Shown piece by piece: positions 27,167 through 34,926 of a DNA stretch of 64,000 nucleotides; positions within the stretch are counted from its first letter, which is position 1, and each line of letters begins with the position of its first letter. This DNA is from Bradyrhizobium sp. in8p8 (lineage in GTDB: Bacteria > Pseudomonadota > Alphaproteobacteria > Rhizobiales > Xanthobacteraceae). Position numbers and translations under genes: made by a program. The DNA is taken from positions 124,001 to 188,000 of the forward strand of contig NZ_AUGD01000006.1 of assembly GCF_000426845.1 (NCBI RefSeq). Reading direction: 5' to 3'. The notes beneath the pieces were generated by a model that ran no database searches, had not been told where the DNA came from, and worked only from the letters and a program-made list of their open reading frames with translations.

Positions 27167-28666
27167 ATGGAAGAGTTGGCCAATCTGTTTCACGGCTTCG
27201 CGGTCGCCCTGCAGCCCTACAACATCATGCTGATGATCATCGGCATCACGCTCGGCGTCATCATCGGCGTGCTGCCGGGGCTTGGCGGCGCCAACGGGGT
27301 GGCGATCCTTCTCCCCCTCACCTTCAGCATGCCGCCGACATCGGCGATCATCATGCTGTCCTGCATCTATTGGGGCGCCTTGTTCGGCGGCGCCATCACA
27401 TCGATCCTCTTCAACATACCCGGCGAACCCTGGTCCGTGGCGACCACCTTCGATGGTTATCCAATGGCGCAGCAGGGCAAACCCGGCGAAGCCCTGACGG
27501 CCGCCTTCACCTCCTCCTTCGTCGGCGCGCTGTTCGCGGTCATCATGATCACGCTGGTTGCCCCGCTCGTCGCGGGCTTCGCACTGCGGTTTGGCCCGGC
27601 GGAGAAGTTTGCGGTGTATTTCCTCGCCTTCTGCTCCTTCGTCGGCCTCAGCAAGGAGCCGCCGTTCAAGACGATCGCGGCGATGATGATGGGCTTTGCC
27701 CTCGCGGCGGTCGGCCTCGATTCGATCACGGGCCAGTTGCGGCTGACCTTCGGCGTCACCGAGCTCCTCAACGGCTTCGACTTCCTGATCGCCGTGATCG
27801 GCCTGTTCGGCATCGGCGAGATCCTGCTGACAATGGAGGAAGGGCTGGCGTTCCGCGGCGGCAACGCCAGCATCAACCTTCGCGTGGTGCTGCATACCTG
27901 GCGGGAACTCCCCGCCTATTGGATGACCTCGCTGCGCTCCTGCCTGATCGGGTGCTGGATGGGCGTCACGCCCGCCGGTGCTACGCCCGCATCTTTCATG
28001 AGCTACGGTATCGCCAAGCGCCTGGCGCGACGCGGCAACAATTTCGGCAAGGGCGAGATCGAAGGGGTGATCGCGCCGGAGACCGCTGCCCATGCCGCCG
28101 GCACTGCCGCGCTGCTGCCGATGCTCTCGCTCGGCGTGCCGGGTTCCCCCACCGCAGCAGTCCTGCTCGGTGGATTGTTGATCTGGGGTCTGCAGCCGGG
28201 TCCGATGCTGTTCGTCGAGCAGAAGGAATTCGTCTGGGGCCTGATCGCGTCGATGTATCTCGGCAATCTCGCCGGCCTCATCGTCGTGCTCACCTGCGTG
28301 CCGATCTTTGCCGCCATCCTCCGCGTGCCCTTCGGCATCATCGCGCCGCTCATCCTGGTGCTGTGCGCGATCGGCGCCTATTCGGTGCACAACAGCACCT
28401 TCGACGTGATGCTGATGCTGGTGTTCGGCGTGCTCGGCTATCTCCTGAAGAAGTGCAACTACCCGCTCGCGCCGCTGGTGCTCGCCATCGTGCTCGGCGA
28501 CAAGGCGGAGGAGTCCTTCCGGCAATCGCTGCTGGGATCGCAGGGCTCGCTCGGCGTGTTCTTCTCCAACGGTCTCGTCAGCACGATCATGGCGCTCGGC
28601 CTCGTCGCCCTGTTCTGGTCCGCGATCCAGGAAGGCTACAGCCGCCTGCGCACGTCGATGGCCTGA
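27167..28666 (+). CDS. tctA: Tripartite tricarboxylate transporter, large permease TctA (copy 2)
   Basis: A 499-residue permease with about 11-12 helices. GVLPGLGGANGVAILLPLTF near residue 39 and APETAAHAAGTAALLPMLSL near residue 308 are the two repeat-related signatures. It differs from copy 1 in the conserved block (GGAN for GPAL; AAHAAGTAA for ANNASAAGT), so the two carriers probably have different substrates. Third gene of the operon linked by its operator to the oxalate regulator. Confidence 0.93.
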   Translation: MEELANLFHGFAVALQPYNIMLMIIGITLGVIIGVLPGLGGANGVAILLPLTFSMPPTSAIIMLSCIYWGALFGGAITSILFNIPGEPWSVATTFDGYPMAQQGKPGEALTAAFTSSFVGALFAVIMITLVAPLVAGFALRFGPAEKFAVYFLAFCSFVGLSKEPPFKTIAAMMMGFALAAVGLDSITGQLRLTFGVTELLNGFDFLIAVIGLFGIGEILLTMEEGLAFRGGNASINLRVVLHTWRELPAYWMTSLRSCLIGCWMGVTPAGATPASFMSYGIAKRLARRGNNFGKGEIEGVIAPETAAHAAGTAALLPMLSLGVPGSPTAAVLLGGLLIWGLQPGPMLFVEQKEFVWGLIASMYLGNLAGLIVVLTCVPIFAAILRVPFGIIAPLILVLCAIGAYSVHNSTFDVMLMLVFGVLGYLLKKCNYPLAPLVLAIVLGDKAEESFRQSLLGSQGSLGVFFSNGLVSTIMALGLVALFWSAIQEGYSRLRTSMA

Positions 28667-28724
28667 GGCGCGGCCGGACCAATCGGTACCGCGAGCAGTG
28701 CCAAACCGTCGCAGGCCGGACTTC

Positions 28725-28741
28725 TGGAATATAGAATTCCA
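28725..28741. promoter_or_regulatory. Possible operator of a second type
   Basis: TGGAATATAGAATTCCA has perfect six-base arms around five bases, extended to seven by flanking C and G. It has the same 6-5-6 geometry as the six main sites but a different core. It is 58 bases beyond the tctA stop and about 330 bases before oxlT; its target is unclear. Confidence 0.4.
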
Positions 28742-29002
28742 GCCGCCGCACGGTGAGGAAATGACCGCGCGTCAGATCATGCGACCAGCGCAAAGCCTCA
28801 AAGATCCGCAAGCGCACTGGCCCTCCGCTGAGATCCAGCAGTCCGACATCAGAATATAACTACGTAAATTCAATTGCTTATATGAATTTCACGATCCCGC
28901 CGACGGGATCGCGGCGATGGGGGCTTTACAAGCCCGCGCTCATGGCGCATGTGAAGAAGGCTGCGCCATTTCGCCGCACCTCGCCGCCCTTCGCTTGAAT
29001 CT

Positions 29003-29019
29003 TGGCATAATGCATACCA
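29003..29019. promoter_or_regulatory. Putative GntR/FCD operator, site 5
   Basis: TGGCATAATGCATACCA. The dyad extends outward by two more bases on each side (CT and AG). A TTGAAT hexamer ends two bases before it, and the oxlT start is 54 bases after it. Confidence 0.75.
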
Positions 29020-29073
29020 AGCTGCGCGCCGGCGCAGGCATAAAAATGATCGGCGCGTTCGGGAGGGTTTTGA

Positions 29074-30363
29074 ATGACGGACATGGTGCAGTCGGCTGCG
29101 GCCCCTAGTGCAACACGTGTGAGCGATGCCTATCGCTGGTTGCAATTGTCGATCGGCGTGGCGGCGATGGTGATGATCGCCAACTATCAATACGGTTGGA
29201 CGTTCTTCGTCCCGGACATTCAGAAAACATTCGGGTGGGATCGCGCCTCGATCCAGTGGGCTTTCACCCTCTTCGTGTTGTTCGAGACCTGGCTGGTGCC
29301 GATCGAAGGATGGTTCGTCGACAAATACGGCCCGCGGATCGTGGTGCTGGTCGGCGGCGTGCTCTGCGCCGTCGGCTGGGCGATCAACGCGCAGGCCACC
29401 TCGCTCAACGGCTACTATCTCGGCATGATCATCGCAGGCATCGGCGCCGGCGGCGTGTATGGCACCTGCGTCGGCAATGCGTTGAAATGGTTTCCGGACA
29501 AGCGCGGTCTCGCCGCGGGCATCACCGCCGCGGGCTTCGGTGCCGGCTCAGCGCTGACCGTCGCGCCGATCCAGGCCATGATCAAGGACAGCGGCTTCCA
29601 GGCCACATTCCTCTATTTCGGCCTCGGGCAAGGCATTGTCATCTGCATCCTCGCCTTCTTCCTGCTCGCGCCCAAGGCGGGACAGGTGCCGAACGTGGTC
29701 GCGAACGCCAATCTGCTCCAGACCCGGCGTAACTACCAGCCGACCGAGGTGCTGCGTCAGCCGATCTTCTGGCTGATGTACTTCATGTTCGTGATCGTCG
29801 GCGCCGGCGGGTTGATGGTGACGGCCAACCTGAAGCCGATCGCGGCCGACTGGAAGGTCGACAACGTGCCGGTCACGCTGATGGCGGTGACGATGACGGC
29901 GGTGACCTTCGCAGCCACGATCGACCGCGTGCTCAACGGCCTGACGCGTCCGTTCTTCGGCTGGATCTCCGACATGATCGGCCGCGAGAACACGATGTTC
30001 ATCGCCTTCGGCATGGAAGGCTTCGGGATCTGGATGCTCTACCTCTGGGGCCACGATCCGGTCTGGTTCGTGCTGCTCTCGGGCTTCGTGTTCTTCGCCT
30101 GGGGCGAGATCTACTCGCTATTCCCCTCGACCTGCACCGACACGTTCGGCGCCAAGTTCGCGACCACCAATGCCGGCCTGCTCTACACCGCGAAGGGCAC
30201 CGCCGCGCTGCTGGTGCCGATCGCCAACTACATGCAGCAGTCTTCAGGGACATGGGACAGCGTGTTCATCATTGCCGCCGGCGCCAACATCCTGGCGTCG
30301 TTGCTGGCGATCGCCGTGCTCAAGCCCTGGCGCAAGATCGTGGTCGCGAAATCCACGATCTGA
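29074..30363 (+). CDS. oxlT: Oxalate/formate antiporter (MFS)
   Basis: A 429-residue major facilitator with 12 predicted helices that exchanges external oxalate for internal formate. The two charged residues essential in Oxalobacter OxlT, Arg272 and Lys355, have clear counterparts: Arg292 in LTRPFFGWISDMIG and Lys374 in LLYTAKGTAALL, with nearly the same separation. The loop motif VDKYGPRIVV between helices 2 and 3 is the MFS signature. GGGAGGG precedes the ATG. The gene has its own operator and terminator and so is a single-gene unit, working with oxc and frc 15 kb away. Confidence 0.93.
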   Translation: MTDMVQSAAAPSATRVSDAYRWLQLSIGVAAMVMIANYQYGWTFFVPDIQKTFGWDRASIQWAFTLFVLFETWLVPIEGWFVDKYGPRIVVLVGGVLCAVGWAINAQATSLNGYYLGMIIAGIGAGGVYGTCVGNALKWFPDKRGLAAGITAAGFGAGSALTVAPIQAMIKDSGFQATFLYFGLGQGIVICILAFFLLAPKAGQVPNVVANANLLQTRRNYQPTEVLRQPIFWLMYFMFVIVGAGGLMVTANLKPIAADWKVDNVPVTLMAVTMTAVTFAATIDRVLNGLTRPFFGWISDMIGRENTMFIAFGMEGFGIWMLYLWGHDPVWFVLLSGFVFFAWGEIYSLFPSTCTDTFGAKFATTNAGLLYTAKGTAALLVPIANYMQQSSGTWDSVFIIAAGANILASLLAIAVLKPWRKIVVAKSTI

Positions 30364-30390
30364 CGCCTTCGCCCAGCTAGCGTGAGTTCG

Positions 30391-30421
30391 ACGCCCGGCC
30401 TCGCGGCCGGGCGTTTTCGTT
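30391..30421 (+). terminator. Rho-independent terminator after oxlT
   Basis: A nine-base stem (CGCCCGGCC with GGCCGGGCG), a TCGC loop, then TTTTCGTT. Confidence 0.9.
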
Positions 30422-30534
30422 GGCCGCAAGGTCGCCGCCCAGGACCGCCGAGCATGCAAGCGCAGCGAAGCCGCCTTTGCGTCAGCACCGCTGCCGCAAG
30501 ATTCTTCGGATCAGCCAAACCATCGCTTGACGAT

Positions 30535-30551
30535 TGGCATTATGTATACCA
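30535..30551. promoter_or_regulatory. Putative GntR/FCD operator, site 6
   Basis: TGGCATTATGTATACCA, preceded two bases earlier by TTGACG. The surrounding 30 bases resemble site 5, sharing GCTTGA and TTGGCAT-ATG-ATACCA. The CBS gene starts 34 bases downstream. Confidence 0.72.
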
Positions 30552-30585
30552 GACTATTCTCAACGTCAAAGTCAGGGAGGTTGAA

Positions 30586-31011
30586 ATGCTGGTCGGAGAC
30601 ATCCTGCGCAAGAAGACGCCGCGTGTCGTCACGGTGCGCATGAATGAAACGGTGGGTATCGCCACCAAGCTGATGCGCACCAACAACATCAGCGCGCTGG
30701 TGGTGAAGGACGTCGTCCGCTCCGAGGGCAACACCGCGGTCGGCATGTTCACCGAACGCGACGTGGTACGCGCCGTCGTCGAGCACGGCGCCAATGCCGT
30801 CAACGTCAAGGTCTCGCAGCTGGTGTCGGTACAGCAACTCGTTTCCTGCACCTCGAGCGATACGATCGAGCACGTGCGCCATCTGATGAACCGTCATCAC
30901 ATCCGTCACCTGCCCGTAATCGACGATTACAGCCTCGTCTCGGTGATCAGCATGCGCGACATCGCCGCCGCGCTCGACGAAGCCACCAACTCGACACCGC
31001 AAGCAGCCTGA
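30586..31011 (+). CDS. CBS-pair domain protein of the oxalate regulon
   Basis: A 141-residue protein made only of a tandem CBS pair (Bateman module). CBS1 is at about residues 8-65, with VTVRMNETVGIATKLMRTNNISALVV, and CBS2 at about 75-130, with HHIRHLPVIDDYSLVSVISMRDI. Such modules bind adenine nucleotides and often sense energy state. The start codon has GGGAGG. A putative GntR operator overlaps its promoter region, which ties it to oxalate metabolism; the partner protein is unknown. Confidence 0.85.
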   Translation: MLVGDILRKKTPRVVTVRMNETVGIATKLMRTNNISALVVKDVVRSEGNTAVGMFTERDVVRAVVEHGANAVNVKVSQLVSVQQLVSCTSSDTIEHVRHLMNRHHIRHLPVIDDYSLVSVISMRDIAAALDEATNSTPQAA

Positions 31012-31172
31012 GCAGGCGCGGTGCAAGATGCATCGGCAGCGCTGAATGCTTTCAAGGGCAGAGCTGTCGAAGTCGCAAGCCGACCTGGTCCTGCTCAAGG
31101 CTCAGCTGTTCGGCATCGAGGCCATGATTGCGGACTCGAACCGCGGGTCGCCTCCGCGCGACCAACATCCGC

Positions 31173-31424
31173 ATGCGCATCCTCATCGCCATCCTGTTCG
31201 CCCTGATTGGCCTGGTCGCCGGCTGGTCCGCGCTGGCCGCGCTGGTGATTGCTCTCGCCGGACCGGGCAACGATGGCGGCATCGCCATGGGCGCGGTCTT
31301 CGCCATCGGTCCCGTCGGCGGCCTGGCCGGCCTGATCGCAGGCATCTGGCTGTTCAGGCGTTTCGGCCCAAGCAACGATCAGGATGCACCGCTGCCCGCG
31401 TCCCGCGGCGAGGACTCTGCCTGA
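31173..31424 (+). CDS. Small two-helix membrane protein
   Basis: An 83-residue protein with two hydrophobic segments, residues 2-25 (ILIAILFALIGLVAGWSALA) and about 42-62 (AVFAIGPVGGLAGLIAGIWL), joined by a glycine-rich turn and followed by a short polar tail. The ATG at 31173 starts directly before the first helix; no good ribosome binding site is seen. Unknown function; moderate support. Confidence 0.55.
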   Translation: MRILIAILFALIGLVAGWSALAALVIALAGPGNDGGIAMGAVFAIGPVGGLAGLIAGIWLFRRFGPSNDQDAPLPASRGEDSA

Positions 31425-31610
31425 GGACGACACGCCGCGTCGCCCTGCAAGCGATCTCCACCAATCCCTGCAAACATCACATCTGCGCGCGTCAGAGATA
31501 TGCCGCCAACATGTCCCGTGCACGCCGCAACTTGGACGCATTCGGACGCCCATCTCTGCGGCGTGTCTGGGGGGCACGGCGCTGTCGTGTTGGACCAAAC
31601 CTTCAGGGGT

Positions 31611-31814
31611 ATGACTGTGAAGAAAATCGTAATCGCTCTGGGTGCTACGCTTGCTCTGGTGACGGCTGCAAACGCTGCGGATATACCGCGACGCCAGCCG
31701 GTGCCGGTCTATCCGGCCGAGCAGGCGCCGATCGGCAAGATGCCGATTGGCAAGAGCCCGGTTGGAAAGGCCCCGATCGGCAAGGCGCCCGGTCCCGTCG
31801 CGGCGCGCTACTGA
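31611..31814 (+). CDS. Short exported protein with PIGK pentapeptide repeats
   Basis: A 67-residue exported protein. The signal peptide is MTVKKIVIALGATLALVTAANAA; the mature part of about 43 residues is proline-rich and carries four tandem pentapeptides of the form (A/M/S)P(I/V)GK, encoded by four 15-base repeats. AGGGG lies just before the ATG. The basic, proline-rich mature peptide suggests a cell-wall or polyanion contact, but no family was recognised. Confidence 0.6.
   Translation: MTVKKIVIALGATLALVTAANAADIPRRQPVPVYPAEQAPIGKMPIGKSPVGKAPIGKAPGPVAARY
31725..31784 (+). repeat. Four 15-bp tandem repeats
   Basis: Consecutive units encode APIGK, MPIGK, SPVGK and APIGK within the short exported protein. 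Third-base differences between units show that the array is not a recent expansion. Confidence 0.8.
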
Positions 31815-31867
31815 CGCGCAGCGGAATACGCGCATCTGCGTAGCAGCCGGCAGTCGAGGGGAATAGC

Positions 31868-32518
31868 GTGACGAAGAAAGCTGATCGATCGGGATCCTGC
31901 ATCCTCGCGGGCTTCGCTCTTGCGGCTATGCTCTCGTGCACGACGCCCTCGGCTTCGGCCCACGAGGCAAACAAGCGCGTTGCCGATGCCAACGCGCTTG
32001 CGACGGCGGACACCGCCTCGCGACCTCAGCCGCAAGCGGCGCGGCGCTCCGTCGCGCGCGCGGAGAAGGGCCCCTACTACGTCGACTTCCGCGCGCGGAC
32101 CGCCGCGAGCTGGGGCCATGCCTTCGTCTGGTACGGCAAGACCAGCGAGAAAGCGGTCGAGGTCGCGGGCCTCACGCCCGCCGGCGACACGCTCGCCTAT
32201 GTGCTGGGTCACATCACCTTCGTGCCATCCGAGACCGGCGCAAGCTACGGCGATCTCGATCCGGAATATCTGACCGCGAACTATCGGGTCTATCTCAATG
32301 AGGCCGACGCCAAGCGCGTGTTCGCCTACATCAAGGAGTTGCAGGCCAGCTCTCCGGTGTGGAATGCCGAGACCATGAATTGCACCGGCTTCATCGGCGA
32401 CATCGCGGAGTTCATGGGATTGAAGGTGCCCCATCGCTGGCAGCGCCCGGAAAACTTCGTCAACAGCCTGAAGCAAATGAACGGCGGCCGCCAGATGGTG
32501 CGGCTGTCGGCGGAGTAA
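31868..32518 (+). CDS. Exported protein with conserved WGHAF and NCTGF motifs
   Basis: A 216-residue exported protein with a GTG start. The hydrophobic segment near residues 11-32 ends in SASA-H, with an upstream AMLSC that is only a poor lipobox. The mature domain begins after an alanine/arginine linker. It shows a histidine in SWGHAFVWYGKT (about residue 84) and a cysteine in ETMNCTGFIGDIAEFMGL (about residue 172). That order of His then Cys recalls permuted papain-like (NlpC/P60- or DUF4105-type) enzymes, so a periplasmic hydrolase or acyltransferase is possible. This is a tentative reading. Confidence 0.7.
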   Translation: MTKKADRSGSCILAGFALAAMLSCTTPSASAHEANKRVADANALATADTASRPQPQAARRSVARAEKGPYYVDFRARTAASWGHAFVWYGKTSEKAVEVAGLTPAGDTLAYVLGHITFVPSETGASYGDLDPEYLTANYRVYLNEADAKRVFAYIKELQASSPVWNAETMNCTGFIGDIAEFMGLKVPHRWQRPENFVNSLKQMNGGRQMVRLSAE

Positions 32519-32704
32519 GGGAAGCCCTGGAGCCCCTGGACGGAGCGGCACGGCCCAACCGTCGCACCGGAGAAGCTCCATGCACTCCAATTATCCGCCG
32601 CACGGAATCATCCGCATCCCCGCATGATCGCCCTGCCTTGGCCGCGCGCCGGCGCGATAGACATTTCCCGACCCGGGCGGCATCCTGCCGCGATCAACCG
32701 ATAA

Positions 32705-33736
<1,032 letters not shown>

Positions 33737-33761
33737 TCACTGTAAGTCGCGAGAGCATTGC

Positions 33762-34730
33762 ATGAAAGCTTATGTCTATGGTCCTGACGGCGCTCGGATT
33801 TCCGACGTCGCTCAACCAAAGCCCAAAGGCACGCAGGTGCTGGTGAAGGTCCGCGCTTGCGGGCTGAACCGGGCGGACACCGGCATGCGCAAGGGACACG
33901 CCCATGGGGCGGCCGGCGGCGTCGGCACCGTGCTCGGCATGGAATGGGCCGGCGAAGTCGCCGAGCTCGGGCCGGACGCCAAAGGCGTCAAGGTCGGCGA
34001 CCGCATCATGGGCTCGGGCGGTGCGGCGTTCGCCGAATATACGCTGGCCGATCACGGCCGGCTGTTCCACGCCCCCTCGAACATGAATTTCGAGGAGGCC
34101 GCCACCCTCCCCGTCGCACTCGCGACCATGCACAACGCGGTCGTTACCGTTGGCGGAATGCAGGCGGGTCAGAGCGCGCTGATCCAGGGCGCCAGCTCCG
34201 GCGTCGGCCTGATGGCGATGCAGATTGCCAGGCTCAAGGGCGCAAAGCTCGTGATCGGCACATCGACCGATGCCTATCGCCGCGGCCGGCTGAAGGAATA
34301 TGGCGCCGATCTCGCCGTCGACAGCTCCGATCCCAAATGGGTCGACGAGGTGCTGAGGGCGACGAACGGAGAAGGCGTCGATCTCATCGTCGACCAGGTC
34401 TCGGGCAAGGTCGCGAGCCAGAATCTAGCCGCGACGAAGATCAAGGGCCGCATCGTCAATGTCGGCCGGCTCGGCGGTACCCATGCCGATTTCAACTTCG
34501 ACCTTCATGCGGCCCGGCGCATCGACTATGTCGGCGTCACCTTCCGCAGCCGCACCATCGAGGAGGTCCGTGAGATCTTCGAGGAGGTGCGCAAGGACAT
34601 CTGGGGCGCTGTGGAATCGCGAAAACTGCAGCTGCCGATCGACAAGGTGTTTTCGTTCGACGACATTGAAAAGGCATTCGACCACATGGAGGCGAACAAG
34701 CACCTGGGGAAGATTGTGGTCGCGTTGTAG
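33762..34730 (+). CDS. MDR-family NADPH:quinone oxidoreductase-like protein
   Basis: A 322-residue medium-chain reductase. The catalytic domain has RACGLNRADTGMRKGH and GMEWAGEVAELG; the nucleotide-binding fingerprint is IQGASSGVGLMAMQIARLKG near residue 145. The ligands for structural zinc are absent, as in quinone oxidoreductases of the QOR type. It probably uses NADPH on a quinone or enone. It lies just behind the flavoprotein gene. Confidence 0.88.
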   Translation: MKAYVYGPDGARISDVAQPKPKGTQVLVKVRACGLNRADTGMRKGHAHGAAGGVGTVLGMEWAGEVAELGPDAKGVKVGDRIMGSGGAAFAEYTLADHGRLFHAPSNMNFEEAATLPVALATMHNAVVTVGGMQAGQSALIQGASSGVGLMAMQIARLKGAKLVIGTSTDAYRRGRLKEYGADLAVDSSDPKWVDEVLRATNGEGVDLIVDQVSGKVASQNLAATKIKGRIVNVGRLGGTHADFNFDLHAARRIDYVGVTFRSRTIEEVREIFEEVRKDIWGAVESRKLQLPIDKVFSFDDIEKAFDHMEANKHLGKIVVAL

Positions 34731-34771
34731 GAGCGGCGGACGGAACGACATGGCCCGCCTCCCTCCACGGC

Positions 34772-34799
34772 GTCATGGCCGGCTCGCCCCGGCCATGAC
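34772..34799. repeat. Extragenic palindrome (11-bp stem)
   Basis: GTCATGGCCGG and CCGGCCATGAC pair across a six-base loop. The core resembles a repeat common in Bradyrhizobium intergenic regions. No T-run follows. Confidence 0.7.
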
Positions 34800-34926
34800 C
34801 GAGGAAGAGGCACGGGTGAGCTTTCCATACAAGAGCAACCGCGATAGCTTCGCTCCTGCAAGTCACTCGCGACTACTTCTGTGGATCATTGCTTGATGTC
34901 CCACGCTGGGCTGCTAAATCCCCGCC

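Larger units (their letters stand above)
28667..29073. other. Intergenic region between tctA copy 2 and oxlT
   Basis: About 400 bases with several signals. From left: a second-type dyad TGGAAT-N5-ATTCCA (28725-28741), an AT-rich patch with AAATTCA-N10-TGAATTT (28866-28889), a seven-base-stem hairpin GATCCCG-CCGA-CGGGATC (28893-28910), and operator site 5 before oxlT. No gene was recognised. Confidence 0.55.

Noticed and set aside
26981..28525. A 514-residue minus-strand reading frame
   Set aside because: It is antisense to tctB-tctA and is charged and repetitive, as expected from reverse reading of membrane-protein codons.
29003..29019. The TTGGCAT...TGCAT pattern as a sigma-54 promoter
   Set aside because: The GG-to-GC spacing is six bases instead of ten, and the same dyad recurs with non-matching centres, so an operator is the better reading.
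31725..31784. The 15-base tandem array as a CRISPR or regulatory repeat
   Set aside because: There are no spacers, and the units keep the reading frame of a secreted peptide.
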